Counted from the stretch's first letter, positions 50,693 to 62,357 are shown. The stretch is 64,000 nucleotides of DNA from Pardosa pseudoannulata (GCA_032207245.1 CM063498.1:50944846-51008845), one strand, 5' to 3'. The notes: a model not told the origin generated them from the sequence alone. Translations and numbers: made by a program.

Positions 50693-50950
50693 ATTACAGT
50701 CTTTTACAAGCCTGAGCTTCCACCACAACAGTCGCCTACTGCCTCCATTCTAAAGCCACACCATTCCAGTTCTGGATTCCCAATTCTTTATCGGTCTTTT
50801 TCAACTCCTTCAATCCATTTATCTCATAGTCTTCTTCTTGTCCTATTGTTAAAATGTTTATTTTTTATTATTTCTTCAATTATATTCTGCCTATTTCTTT
50901 TTTGGGCATATCCAAGCTATGTAATTTACTATATCTTTATTTTCTATTAC
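50693..50950 (-). pseudogene. LINE reverse-transcriptase C-terminal remnant
   Basis: The minus strand reads a TRRRL.DKWIEGVEKD block (from ~50843) and, after a frameshift, DKELGIQNWNGVALEWRQ, then ATVVVEAQACKRL to a TAA near 50694. This pattern (R-rich, W-I/x-G-V-E-x-D-L, L-G-I-x-N-W, A-L-x-R-x-x-W, E-A-x-A) is the familiar tail following the reverse transcriptase domain of many non-LTR retrotransposons. At least two stops and one frameshift make it dead. Upstream similarity fades by ~50950. Confidence 0.65.
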
Positions 50951-52174
50951 TAGACTCTCAGTTTCACTGTTTGATCTTCTACTACCTCAGTATGCAAAGC
51001 CAGATTGAACAATATGGCTAACTGACAATCTATCAAAACTAGCACTCATTTGGCTAAAATTGAGCTTCAGCTTAGATTGTCTTTATCAATTTTGGAAAGC
51101 ACAGATTGTGAGGTTGTGGTTTCACAAGACCCCTCAAAAGGTTCTTTAATGTCACCAACATAATTTGACACTTTAGGGAATTCTGTAAGGACTCTCTTTT
51201 CCATAGCTTAAATATGTTAACTTTACAGGTGCACTTTTCAATAGTTATAGATGAACAACTTTCTAAGCAAATGATATAAACTGCATAACCTTTAAAAGTA
51301 TAGGAATAAAATGGTATGATTAGTAGAATGATATGGTGTTATACTAGATTTTAGCAAAAACTTAAATAAAGCAAGTGTTCATTAAAGCAATAATAGACAT
51401 CCGAAATCAATTAATTTTGCTTTAAAATCTGTTTCATATACACAATGCAATTAATATTCTATTTATGCAAATTCAAAAATTGTTAAAATTTCAAGGTACA
51501 ATACAAATTAAAGTTTTAAATTGCTTTAAATGATCCTTCTTTCAAAATATGCCATCTTTCAAATAAAATTGGCTGATTTTTTTTATCCATAGGACATGTG
51601 GTAACAAGACCTGATACCATCATATAGCAACTGAAATCAAAGGTCAATAATGGAAACACAATTGAACATGCCCACCACAAAAGGCAAGACTATTCAAAGC
51701 CGTATGTACAAATTTATATGAGCATTTTTTTTCAACCAATAAAGACTACTATTCATCTAATTTCTGCCAAAAGGGGACATAATTAACATACCTTGATATC
51801 AAGCTACACTGAACAATTTGTATAAGGCATTTAAATCTAGAAGTCCTGACAAACTGTCTTATGGCATCCGACTACATAATAATGCCTGTTCCCATACAAC
51901 AAAGGCTGTCAAAATTCAACTACTGAAATTTTATTAAGAGAGCTTCAACCATCCCCTTTATAGTCCTGACAAGCCCCACAGCAGAATACTTTTCAATGTT
52001 CTGCAACAGGCTTTCGATAATCAAAAATGTTCTGCAGGAGATATATTTATTTTATCATATATTTACTCTCCCACAATATTATTCCTACTGTGGTACATTT
52101 TCATCTTTACCAATATGTATAACTAAAAATATTTAATAAAACAGTGCTACCTGAAATTTAGAAAAATATTTGTA
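50951..52174. other. Intergenic DNA, no gene seen
   Basis: Somewhat less AT-rich than the surroundings (for example 51600-51960), perhaps an old repeat, but I recognise neither a family nor an ORF. Confidence 0.5.
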
Positions 52175-53060
52175 TTAAAACCAAGGCATTAACATAGAAT
52201 TTACTGTCCTGTCAATTACTTTTGATGTAAGATATTTTGAGATATCACTACGATGATACAAATGAGACTGATAATTTGTCCCAAACATTAATGCAAAGGA
52301 AGTTTTTAATAATTTTTGAACTAATCTGTGTCCTAGCAGAGGTCCGTTGCATTCTTTTATCAGTTGTCCTATCACAATCATTTACATTATGCCTATAGGA
52401 AAAAAATTTATCGATTGTTGATCCCCATGATTCGCAAATAGGTCCTGATATAGGAATAGATATAATGTGTATTAAGAAATTGATAAATTTAGGGATCTCT
52501 GGTTTTAATTCATTTACAGTTTGCACTAATATAGCTCTCATTTCAAAAAACATTCTATTTTGCCGAGAATGATCAATTGCATCAAAAATCCAGTTAAGAA
52601 AAATTTGATATTCAAAAAATAATTCATTCTTTTCTTCTTCAGAGGGTGAAACACATGGAAAAAGTTTAATAAGCTCCAAAAAAAGTGGAGAGATCTAAAG
52701 CTTTGTTATCCATATTTGAACATGGAAATAATAAATAATAAAAGCAGAAAAATATTTTAGCAGGTGATATTAACAACATCAAGTTCCTTACTTTGGTCAA
52801 AATAAGCCTGGTATTGCTGTAACAAGTAATCAGCGTAATCCAATAAGTAATTTACATCCCTTCTTACTTACGGAAAACCATTGATATATATATATATATA
52901 TATAAAGGAAAGAGTTTTTCTGCAAACTGCAATTGTTCTGCAGTAGAGCAAGTTGTTCTGTGACATGCATCCCAGTTTTTGGCACATTCTGCTTTGGGGC
53001 TGACAAGTCTCCCTGCAATTTTCATGTGTTTGGAGAACTCTTAAAACATTTATGTGAAAG
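52175..53060 (-). pseudogene. Exon-like remnant of an unrecognised, transposase-like gene
   Basis: Three coding-looking blocks on the minus strand. Block 1, ~53055-52910, has a Cys/Trp-containing reading frame (AECAKNWDACHRTTCSTAEQ). Block 2, ~52860-52770, reads RDVNYLLDYADYLLQQYQAY. Block 3, 52697-52175, opens after a TTTAG acceptor and runs through FPCVSPSEEEKNELFFEYQ to CESWGSTIDKFF. Near 52381 a frameshift is needed to continue into a GPLLGHRLVQKLL...SDISKYLTSKVIDR frame. A consensus donor GTAAGTAAG follows a (TA)n tract at 52885-52903. The CESWGS and GPLLGH region is reminiscent of C-terminal parts of hAT-derived proteins, but I cannot name a family. Confidence 0.4.
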
Positions 53061-53139
53061 AAGATTGGATAATGAAGTGCACAATGAGGGTCAAAATCAG
53101 TTCCTGTAGTAACCAAGGGCATTCTGAGAAGGAATTATA

Positions 53140-53212
53140 GTATTACAGAGGGACAAATAGTTGAGAGCTCCAAGGTTGAGTCCTTTGAAAAAAAAAAAAA
53201 AAAAAAAAAAAC
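53140..53212 (+). mobile_element. Short SINE tail with poly(A)
   Basis: A B-box-like GGTTGAGTCC is followed directly by ~25 A residues, the layout of a truncated tRNA-derived retroposon. The upstream head is not clear. Confidence 0.4.
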
Positions 53213-53292
53213 TGTTGTTGTTACAAATATGTGTATGGATAATTATTTATTAAATGTACCTTATACAACATATTTTGTGTAAAATTGTTGAC

Positions 53293-53331
<39 letters not shown>

Positions 53332-54636
53332 TTAAGTTATCCATTAAATTTCTGAACTATCTAGCTGACCAATAAAATAACTAATAAAACAAATATAGAT
53401 AATACAATAATTTAATACACCATGGCAGAAAATATTAATAAAATGGAACAACATATCATGGCCAATGTTCACAGCAGTAATAGTGATCAGTAAGTAGTCT
53501 TGGGGCATCTACTCAGAACTTGCTTTTTAATACAATGATCTGGGTTCATTTTTCTAAGCAGCTCTTTTGTTCAGGTCTTGACCTTTGCTCTTCTTTTCAA
53601 GGCTCTCTTCCTCCTCTGTGCCCAACTTCAAAACAGGGGAAAGGGGGTTGATTAAATAACCATTTTTTGCCTTGCTTCATGTACCCACCTTTCTGAAGAA
53701 CTAGTGTCAAAGTTGGGGGGAATTCTATCATTCCCTGGTGAGATTTCAGGATTGGATCAAGCTCTATGAAATTTATGGAGTATCTTCTTTGCTAGTTGAG
53801 AACACTTTTTGCCCTTTTTGCTTAAAGTTGTTCATCAACAGTCATCTTAATACAACAATATTACACATACCACTAAAATATGTATAAAGGAGATACAAAG
53901 AGACAATAAAATAAGAAAAAATTAATTTAATTTAAAAAAAGAATACAAACCAGCTAGCCTGGTCAAACAGGCAGCTAATGTTTTACTACTAATTATGCAC
54001 TAAGTAATTTAAAAATATGGTAGAGAGAAAACATTTAAAAAAACAAATCAACAGCACCGTAAATTCTGTTTAAACTTTTACTTTACTGGTCTCTTTATTA
54101 CATGAGCTGAGGTAACAGTAAATCCTCATCTGAGAGAGAAGTTTCATTTTATTATTGAAATAAGGAAATATACAATTTACAAATCTTAAATAAAGCAAGG
54201 TAAAATTAAATTTTATCCATATGATTACAAAATTGCAGTTAAAACCTATATAGCTTCAGTTAAGAACAGTCTACAAATTGACTGAAAAACATGGAATGAT
54301 CAATTATATTACTTTTCTGGGAAAATATAGAATAAATTTTCCTGGATAGTTTTTGTTCCTCTTATGACTATTCCTTATATGATAATTGTTTGGCTCAACA
54401 TGGCCAATGAATTCTTCGTAACTGGAGAGTAAGACCAACACCTACAGCTTAACTTTTTCAGGACGATTTTCACATATAAATGTGAGCATCCATTTTTTAT
54501 TAAATGTTTTCTAACCTTCATACAATTAAGTAGAATTAATATTTTTAGCAATTACAGAGTTCACTTGTTGCATTTGACAATAATTATTTTTTACTCTTAC
54601 CATCTTAAATAAGTATCATATATCACCTGAGTTCGG

Positions 54637-54639
<3 letters not shown>
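53213..54639. other. Intergenic DNA, no gene seen
   Basis: (TA)n at 53298-53329. A CT-rich stretch at 53500-53640 has no ORF. Nothing else recognised. Confidence 0.55.

Positions 54640-54669
<30 letters not shown>
54640..54669. repeat. Poly(A) tract (~30 bp)
   Basis: Uninterrupted A run, possibly a retroposon tail. No element body was identified upstream. Confidence 0.8.
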
Positions 54670-54672
<3 letters not shown>

Positions 54673-55140
54673 AATTTCGTTTAAAAAAAATTTGTTTTTC
54701 AAAAATAATCATTTCTAACATTTGGATAATAATAAACAAAATTGAAGCGAATAAAAAATTTCCATTTTTGGTACATTTTTCTCAAATATATTCCACAGGC
54801 AAGGGGTTAAATATCTCTATATCAAGAATCTCCACTGAATACAGTGTATACGAGTGTCAACCTAAATGCCGTATAATTCCATTTAAAACTAAGGATCTAC
54901 CAAGAGCCGTGCGGTGATATGATACAAAGAAGCGGTCGCATAAGAGTACGGTAAGTAGCGAGATCGAAGCATTTAAAGGGCGACATTCCGAAGACTTGCA
55001 CCATATTAAGAAAATCTACCGCATAGTCCTGATCTACTAATACCAATATTTAATTTATTGATGAATAAATTGAAACTTTGTTTAGGAATAAATCAATAAA
55101 TTTTAAAAAATCTTCAATTGTAATTTTCTTCAATCAGGTT
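54670..55140. other. Intergenic DNA, no gene seen
   Basis: A short GC-richer patch at 54895-55000 containing GCCGTGCGGTGATATG and GGGCGACATTCCGAAG may be an untranslated exon or old repeat. There is no ORF to support a call. Confidence 0.4.
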
Positions 55141-55200
55141 GGGAAGCGCTACGGTCTACTGTTTTCCTACTCAAGAGCGAATGAGGCCGTCTGACATAAA
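55141..55200 (-). mobile_element. SINE-B fragment
   Basis: GCGCTACGGTCTACTGTTTT and CTCAAGAGCGAATGAGGCCG match the body of the SINE copies at 56890 and 59630 (GTGCTACGGTCTACC; CTCAAGAGCG). Only the body is present. Confidence 0.6.
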
Positions 55201-55919
55201 TTTCCTGAAGTTAAAACTTTTTGAAATCCCTACGTTTCTCCGTTGAATTTTTAACACTATTTAAACTTCACCCATTCCGGTGAGATAAAATGAGTAATAT
55301 ATGTGCGTATTCGGCAAAGTAATCATTATTTAAGTTAAAGAAGATTAATTCTATTAACGGGTCAAAAAAATCTAGAGTACTGCAGGCAACCAGTGTAAAT
55401 TTTTGTGGTGTTAAATTTCGGCATCACCTCTTCACAAATTACACTGTTTCAGTGTATTTCTTTTAAGTACAGTGTATTTACATCATAGTTTCAGCATTCT
55501 TCCTATTGGCTACAATCTAGTGGGGCATTAAAAACGTTCAGTCCACTACGAAAGAAAGGTTAAAGGTGAAGTGATGAAGGGAAAGAAGAATCCGCTTGTA
55601 TGACTCATCAGGCTGCTGATAACATCACTCGCAGGCAGAAATAACAAAGAACTAAAAAAAAGTTTCTTTTCGTTTTGTTTGTTCACAGAGGTTTTCTAGA
55701 ATAAGTTGGGTTAGTAAAATGAAAAGAACGATGAACGAAAAATGGAAAATAAAAGGGAGAGCTCTTGTAATAAAAAAATTTAATAAACTTTGAGCAAACA
55801 TATCAAATAAGGAGAAAATTCTGTCTTATTTTATGGTCATCAAATCTATTCCCTTTTTAAAAATTAATTTTAAATATAAATTACCATCCAATAACCGCTT
55901 GTTATAATTACTTTATTAA
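55201..55919. other. Intergenic DNA, no gene seen
   Basis: No supportable ORF or repeat. Confidence 0.55.
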
Positions 55920-55929
55920 CCTTTACCTG

Positions 55930-56128
55930 TGTTTTTAGCTTGGTTTTGGTTTGGTTAGTAATTACATCAAGATTTATGGTCATTTATAGTCGTATTACAA
56001 CAAGTATAATTAGACAGGAGCCAAAAGTTTAGAGTCGATTCTGAGATCCAGTCACGCCAGCAACGAGATTTGAACCCGCGAACTCTGGAAATGGAAGCGC
56101 CCTTCCTATTCAACCTTCGTCTAATTCT
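55930..56128 (-). mobile_element. tRNA-derived SINE-B (minus strand)
   Basis: The minus strand carries a B-box-like GGTTCAAATCTC preceded by GAGTTCGCG. The body GGTTTGGTTAGT...GAGTCGATTCTGAGATCC matches the SINE-B copy at 56890-57073 in diverged form. Confidence 0.65.
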
Positions 56129-56447
56129 TTAAGCTAAGATTCATAATAAATTGAGTAAAATAAAATAAAACTATTTCTATTCTTTATGAACACCACATAT
56201 TCATTTCCTTTAATTAGTAAAAGCCTATTCATGATTTTCTTTTAAGAGTGCAAATTCGAACCATACGATTTTCTATGACGAGCGAGAATACCTCTATAAA
56301 TTTTAATGCAATCTAGAGGACAGTGCGGTAGATTTTCTCAATATGATGAAAATCTTCGAAAAGCCACATCTTAATAAATGTTTTAATTTCTATACTCATG
56401 CCGCCACCTACCCCCCAGTGCCTCCTGATGTAGCCGCCTCTCTATAC

Positions 56448-56870
56448 AGGGTTGGCAAAAACCCGAGTTTTTTTTTTTTTTAAACCCAACCCAGTGGGTT
56501 TTTTCATGATTTTGGGGCATTTTTCGGGTTTTATCAGGGTTTTTACTATACTTTAATGAGTTTTAGATGCTTTTTTGGGTATTTGAAAACTATTCAGGTT
56601 TTTGTTATGTAAGAGGACAGGATATATAATTAATTGTATGATTAAAATAAATTTAAAATGTTAATAACTTTTTTAAAATTGAAAAATCAATTTTAAATTA
56701 TGCAGAAGAAATTTTTGTCTAAATTAAAAGAAATTTTGAAATCTTAAAATAATTTTTTTTCATATTATAAAATTTTTCTAAGATCAAAAAACTAGTTTTG
56801 AATGGCGATTATTTTATACTAAAAGTTGGCTTTGAAATAGTTGCATTTGAAGTTTTTTCTTTTGCCCCAA
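56448..56870. mobile_element. hAT-like element, left end only
   Basis: It begins CAGGGTTGGCAAAAACCCGA after CTCTATA and is followed by several AAACCC/GGGTTT words, typical of hAT subterminal structure. The opposite terminus was not found; the right limit is approximate. Confidence 0.4.
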
Positions 56871-56889
56871 AAATTTGTTCCTCCTATCC

Positions 56890-57073
56890 GAGGGTTGGTT
56901 TGGTTTGGAGTGCTACGGTCTACCTTTTGCAACAAAAGGGCTAATGAGACCGGAACCTACAGCTTAAAGCCGATTCCGAACGGATACGAACATCCATGCC
57001 ACAGCGGGATTCGAACCCGCGAACAACGAGACCGAAGGCCAGCACCCTAACCAACCGGCCATCGTTCGGCCCT
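56890..57073 (-). mobile_element. tRNA-derived SINE-B (minus strand, well preserved)
   Basis: On the minus strand GATGGCCGGTTGGTTAGGG is a good pol III A box, and GGTTCGAATCCC is a perfect B box ~45 bp downstream. The SINE body (CGGAATCGGC...GGTCTCATTAG...GTAGACCGTAGCACTCC) ends in CCAAACC repeats. A tRNA gene is excluded because the acceptor stem does not close and the body continues. Confidence 0.85.
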
Positions 57074-58248
57074 ATGTGAGGATAATAAAAATGAGCAATT
57101 AAAAAAATGTTCTCATAGATTTTAATGTATTATATATTTTATGTAGCAGCATTATTTTTAATAAATGCTTTCTAAAAAAATATTTATGATTAAAAAAGAT
57201 AACTTCATACCAGATTTATAAAAAAGGGAAAAAAATTCTAATTGTTCAGTGTTAATCATACAGCGATCAAATAGGTCACTACCAATAAATATCATTACTA
57301 ATAAATAAATAAATAAATAATTATTTCATTAAATAACGATATGATGGATTCAATCAGTTGATTAAGGAAATTGAATGGTTAGTATTTCTTCAGATACCTT
57401 TTTACAAACGCGCAAGAAATTAGCAAAGTAAAAAGAAAAATCGCCAAATAAAACGTAATGTATACGTAGAAAAAAATTTTAATGTGGAATTCATTATTTA
57501 AAAAAAAAAAACCCACCAAAAGCAAATTATTTAAAATTACCAAATTCTATGAGGATAAATAGGATACTTCATTCGCACTGTCATCTGATTAGTAAAAAAT
57601 GAATCAGAACGTTAACAACTAAACCTGTTAGATTGTAGTTTTAATGTTCTCTTAACTAAACGTTTCTTTGAGATTCATGGCTCCCTTAAGAATAAGGTTA
57701 AAAGTCGAATATTTTAAAAATCGACTTAAAATCTACTAGGATTCTTCGTCCTCTTAAATAGACGAGACTTCACTAACCAGCATAAATACTTCATGACTCG
57801 CAAGTTTAAGAATCTACTTGACTATAGTTCAAGTATTATTTACTTTATGACTCAAGTAGAATTATGTGCTACATTAACTCTTTAAAATAAAAAATGAAGG
57901 CTTGAATTCCTGACAAACAACTTGTTTGCACTCCAGATAAAAAAATAAAAAAAAACAGTTACGATGATAAAACTAATCATTCTGTTAGAATAGACTTCTT
58001 TCGGAAATTTAGATCAAGTAAATTATTTTCGGAATGTACTTAAAAACGAGTCCACAGTGAAAAGTACGCGAAGCGTAAAATTGGCGTTTAACAAAACAGA
58101 AAAAGTAAGATTAAACTTGGTCAAGAGAAACGAATAACTGAAAAATTTTGAAAAATAGTGGAAACTGTAAAAACTTTTCATTTATTCGTATTAGTTCCAG
58201 TAAACCATCAGTAGCAATCATTTTATTGCATTTTACGACATACACGTG
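57074..58248. other. Intergenic DNA, no gene seen
   Basis: AT-rich with a short (AAAT)n at 57298-57320. No ORF of interest. Confidence 0.6.
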
Positions 58249-58440
58249 CAGGGGCGTAAGCAAGGGGGAGGGTTAGGGGTTTAAACAGCCCCCTTGAGCT
58301 CAGGGAAAATGGCATAAATAAAAATTTTAGTAGATATTATGCGGGCTATTACTTTTTTAGAATTATACCCCCCCCCTTTAAAATTATGAAACCCCCCCCA
58401 TTGGAAAAATTCTGCGTGCGCTACGGTACACATATATATC
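58249..58440. mobile_element. Probable MITE (CAGGGGCGTA termini)
   Basis: Left end CAGGGGCGTAAGCAAGG. The right side carries GCGCTACGGT, an imperfect inverted match. G- and C-runs of 5-9 in the interior (AGCCCCC, ACCCCCCCCC) are typical of this MITE type. No clean target duplication was seen. Confidence 0.5.
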
Positions 58441-58609
58441 TAAATTGGATAATGAAACCCGCATTGTGCACGAGTGAAATCTTCCATAAAAATAATCACA
58501 TTACCGTGCGACATAATTTTGCAAAAATGTGTCTTTTATTTGAATATTTTACTTCAATTATAAAAAAATTATATTAACCAGAATATCTTTAAAAATCAAT
58601 GACTTTGTC

Positions 58610-58712
58610 AATGATAAAAAGTGTCGTAGTAACTCCGTCAGCAAAGGCAACGGTTTAGGCTCTAGCGGGTTGGGGATTCGAGCCCGCCTTAGATCCGCCG
58701 TGTTCATCAATA
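58610..58712 (+). mobile_element. tRNA-like SINE fragment (plus strand)
   Basis: B-box-like GGGATTCGAGCCC with an upstream GCAAAGGCAACGGTTTAGGC that could be a decayed A box. It is truncated on its 3' side by the hAT element starting at 58721. Confidence 0.45.
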
Positions 58713-58720
58713 GTGACTGG

Positions 58721-59544
58721 CAAAATTGGAAAAAAATTTTAAAAATCAGATTTATTTGATTTAAATCAGATTTTGTTGATTTAAATCGGATTTCTTTGAT
58801 TTTTTACTGAATACTAATTTTAATTGTTGTTTTTATGTTTTTTGCAATATACATAGAATAGTTTGTTATAAGAAGTAACATCTTATCTATCTAGTATATT
58901 ATTCTACACACTGATTACCTAAAATTAATTATATAAATTTTAATCTAAATACATTCCATTACTTTGTAATTGGATAGTGCAAACTAAATAAGATGTAAAT
59001 TTAAAGAACGAATTAAATATTCTTTTAATGCAAACTATTCATTTTTTAAAAAATCACAATTATTTCAATATTTTTAAGCACCGATTTATGGATTTAATTG
59101 TTTCAATAAAAACACTAGTTTTGATGTTTTATCCACTCCTAATTGGTTACGAAGGCTAGAATGAGCAATACCAAAAGAAGAAAAGTGTCTTTCCATTCCA
59201 GCAGATGAAGCCACGGCTGTTGTCATTTGATTGTTGTAGACAACCTGGATTTCAAGTTCTGTAATACTCTCTTTACCTCCCATTACATAAAATGAATTCC
59301 ACCAGTCATAATCCAATCATTGTACTACCCCTACTACATACTTTCTGATAAAAAAAAAACCCATAATTCTTGGAAAGCACATGCTATCTATTTACACTTA
59401 TTTACTTATTGGTATTACTGTGCTGACTGATTCCCAATTCTCCTGTCTTTTGAATATAAAGTGAAAAAAAGAGATTATCTAAATCAATGATATTTTCAAA
59501 AAAAAAAAAAAAAAAAATTATTGATTTAAATCGTGCCAACCCTG
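58721..59544 (-). mobile_element. hAT derivative A, 824 bp, keeps transposase C-terminus
   Basis: The right end, inverted, reads CAGGGTTGGCACGATTTAAATC; the left end is CAAAATTGGAAAAAA. It is flanked by GTGACTGG (58713-58720) and GTGACTAG (59545-59552), an 8-bp target duplication with one mismatch. Minus-strand 59086-59316 encodes about 76 residues ending KQLNP. They match the hAT dimerisation domain: DWWNSF early, then SSAGMERHFSSFG, then R..LG...LVFLLK. The catalytic part is missing, so it is an internally deleted, non-autonomous copy that keeps the last coding exon. Confidence 0.82.
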
Positions 59545-59599
59545 GTGACTAGGATACGTAAAATATGTTTCAGGTTACAATGACCTCAAGTTCTCAAAC

Positions 59600-59890
59600 A
59601 ACAGATCTGGGGATGGCAGGCCAAGTATGTTTTTTCTTGTTGTTGTTTGGAGTGTTATGGTTTATTGTTTATGCTCAAGAGCGTTGATGAGACTGGGACC
59701 TACTCCTTATATTGGATTCCGAACTGATACGAATATTCCTGTTCGCAGTAGGATTCGAACCCGCGAACTCTGGTTCCGAAAAGTATCGCCCTACCATTTG
59801 GCTATCGTTCGGCAGGATAAGCATGAGAGTCTTCTACTTGGTCAATGCTTCTAAATTACGAGGACCAACTTGAGCAAGGTCAAGGTAATG
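59600..59890 (+). mobile_element. SINE-A copy split by a SINE-B insertion
   Basis: GGGGATGGCAGGCCAAG on the left and CTTCTAAATTACGAGGACCAACTTGAGC on the right are the consecutive halves of the SINE-A seen in the array units. The SINE-B at 59627-59815 lies between them. Confidence 0.6.
59627..59815 (-). mobile_element. tRNA-derived SINE-B nested in SINE-A
   Basis: The minus strand has GAACGATAGCCAAATGGTAGGGCG as a tRNA-like head with A-box features and GGTTCGAATCC as B box. The body contains the CTCAAGAGCG and GGAGTGTTATGGT words on the plus strand. Confidence 0.8.
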
Positions 59891-59967
59891 GGGTTAACAG
59901 AGTACTAGTGAAGAGGGAAATCTTCACTTTAACCTCCGAAAGAAAAAGATCTAAACATAATTTAGAG

Positions 59968-60653
59968 CAGGATTTCTTAACCTGTGATTCATGGACCCCT
60001 TGGGAGTCCATGGATCATATTTTGGGGGTCCACCGACTGCTCCTAATTTTTAAAATGTTTGCTTCAATATTTAAAAAAAAAAATAAATAAATAAATAAAA
60101 CTGTTTGTCCCGGGCAACCTCTGTAAGCTGTCTGTCTGCCATTTCCCAATAGAGACCTCTAACAATACGAGGAAAAGAACATTCGCAAACCATATAAAAT
60201 TTGAAATTCTTAGAAACACAAAGTAGGTTTTGAATTTTACTTCACTTGGAAATAAAGTGACGTTAAAAAATCAGTTCCGCAAAGTTCTTGCAAATTTTTA
60301 TAACAAAATATGTGTTTTACTTTTTCATTTGAATTCTTAATGTTTGTCTTGTCACAATAAAAACAAAACATCGAAATCGACTGAATATCGAACATGATAT
60401 GCGCGTTGCTTTGTCGAAAACCATCCCTCATTTCAATCTGTTAATCAAGGAAAAGCAGCAACACCTTCACATTAAAAATTTTAATTTCCTCAAATTTTTT
60501 ATACTATTGAAATAAAAATATTAAAATAAATAATAAAACAGAATTTTTTTATAATAAATTATGTTTAAGCAATTTTTTTTTTCACAGAGGGGTCCGTGAC
60601 ATATTTAAAAATTTTAAAGTGGTTCATTATGCCAAAAAGGTTAAGAAACACTG
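59968..60653. mobile_element. hAT-type MITE, 686 bp, perfect 8-bp TSD
   Basis: Left terminus CAGGATTTCTTAACC; right terminus, inverted, CAGTGTTTCTTAACC. The 8-bp target duplication ATTTAGAG is exact on both sides (59960-59967 and 60654-60661). Subterminal GGACCCCTTGG and GGGGTCCGTG are also inverted. No transposase ORF; short interior ORFs are not supported. Confidence 0.9.
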
Positions 60654-60779
60654 ATTTAGAGCATCAATGCACAGTAACCAAACAGAAATTTAGTACACTC
60701 TCAGTGTTTTCAAAAGATACGAAGAGGTAAATTCGTTCTCATAGAAAGTTATAAGTAACCAACGCGTTGTCTAATTAGA

Positions 60780-60845
60780 AGATTAATTGGACTGGAACCT
60801 TGACTATGACCTGTGGGAAGTATAGAATTCAAACTTGCATGACAT
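60780..60845 (-). mobile_element. SINE-B fragment
   Basis: GGACTGGAACCTTGACTATG and AGAATTCAAACTTGCATGAC resemble the middle of SINE-B, with a mutated B box. Weak. Confidence 0.35.
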
Positions 60846-60899
60846 AAAAAGGGTAATATGAAACTCAATGAGTACGCAAAAAAGCAAATACTAAAACAT

Positions 60900-61040
60900 A
60901 TAAATTAACTTGAGCAAAGTCGTTTTTCACCCTAGCGGTGCTCGTCAAACGGAAGGCGCAACCTTTGCCTTAATTCATATGGCCACTGGCCCACTAGCTT
61001 GGATCGTCCAAGTGGCATTAGAAACAACAACACGATAGTA
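60900..61040 (+). mobile_element. SINE-A 3' part
   Basis: ACTTGAGCAAAGTCGTTTTTC through CTTGGATCGTCCAAGTGGC aligns with the SINE-A of the array units (ACTTGAGCGATATTCG...CGTGGCATCAGAAATAAG). This is the evidence that SINE-A is dispersed and not array-specific. Confidence 0.65.
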
Positions 61041-61299
61041 GAATTGCCGAGGATGACTGTTTAAGACTGAACATTGTTACTTAATCCATAAGTCCGCAAC
61101 AATTTCAAAAGATAACTGATAATAATTAACAAATAAGGTATATAGGAAAATTATATAATTACTTAAGTGAAGTTTTAAAACATTTTTTTTAACTGGGGAG
61201 TTTTTTTAAGTAAAAAAGAAGTAAACTTAGAATAAAAGAGCTTTCTTTACAGTGTTCATTCGAATAGAGCTTTTTAGAATTTGAATCAAGTGAAATTTT

Positions 61300-61420
61300 G
61301 CAACATGAAGGTTAAATTAGACTAGGATCTGTGACTTAAAGAAATCAACTCCGATCCATGCTTCTAGTGGGATTCGAATCCACAGGCTCTGTGCTGTGCA
61401 AGTGTAGCCAATTAGTTGCT
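61300..61420 (-). mobile_element. tRNA-derived SINE fragment (minus strand)
   Basis: The minus strand carries GGATTCGAATCCCAC as a near-perfect B box, with a preceding CAGAGCCTGTG. The body toward lower coordinates resembles SINE-B. Confidence 0.6.
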
Positions 61421-61422
61421 GC

Positions 61423-61960
61423 TTTGTGGCTAATTTGATTCCCAATAAATTAAAATGCAATTGTCTCATTATGAACCATAAATATTATTACATTCAACAA
61501 GAAAAGTTTCTTAGTGACTCATTACCACGGTCCGACAAAACCCGGGCATCTAAAAAATGCCAATGGCGACTTGTTTTTGAAATTGAATTGCTTTTTCGAC
61601 ATTTTGCTGATTGCCTTGCTATCAGTGAAGATGATATTTCTAAAATGATTGATAAATGGTATGCATTCAAAGTTCTTGGGAAAAATTTATCACTTAATTC
61701 TCTTTTTGAAAGGTGTATTTTGATGAAGGACAGATTTTCACATTTAACAAATCTTCTTTCAATTGTACTGACCCTTCCTGTTTCAACATGATCCTGTGAA
61801 AGTGGTTTTTAGTACAATGAATGTCATCAAAAACAACCTACGTTTAAATTTAGGAGAAAATCTTTAAATAGCCTAATGTTTATACACTTAAATGGACCAT
61901 CTTTGCAGGAATTCATTCCTGAGAAGTCAATTGATAGATAGTATTTTCAGACTGCAAAAA
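61423..61960 (+). pseudogene. Decayed hAT transposase C-terminal region
   Basis: An open frame runs to 61791 without a convincing ATG. The reading ends LTLPVST, then an in-frame TGA, then SCESGF. After a frameshift it continues FSTMNVIKNNLRL and, after two more lesions, LQEFIPEKSIDR. The P-V-S-T-x-S-C-E-x-x-F-S-x-M-N-x-I-K-N-x-L-R motif is the conserved C-terminal dimerisation signature of hAT transposases and their domesticated zinc-finger relatives. Several stops show it is non-functional. Confidence 0.75.
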
Positions 61961-62357
61961 CTCAAAGACACTGTTAATGTTAATAATTTCTTTTAAGATT
62001 TATAGTTACATTACCTGATATAATTTTCTGTTGCATAATCTAATCAAATAAATATTTTCCTTGTCCTTGTCCTGTTGTAGAAAAACCCTATTTGGTTATG
62101 AGTGGCCCATGTTTCATTCTGCAGTGAATGCGTTAAAGTCATTAAGTTGAAGTAAGAACTTGTGCCATGGGCTCCTAAGAATTTTTCCTGGTTCTTAAGA
62201 TTTTACAGCTTTAGTCAGTCTCTGCTCATTACTTAGTGGAAATGATTCAGGATTGTAGGTTAAACACAAATCTGAATTAAAAGAATCTTCTAATTGAAGA
62301 ACTTAGAAGGGAATTCTGAACCAATGTACTTAGAGATTGAAACAAAACTTTAAAACC
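61961..62357. other. Intergenic DNA, no gene seen
   Basis: No ORF or recognised repeat. Confidence 0.5.

Noticed and set aside
56990..57060. tRNA gene candidate with perfect B box GGTTCGAATCCC
   Set aside because: No closing acceptor stem and the homologous body continues on as in other SINE-B copies, so it is a retroposon.
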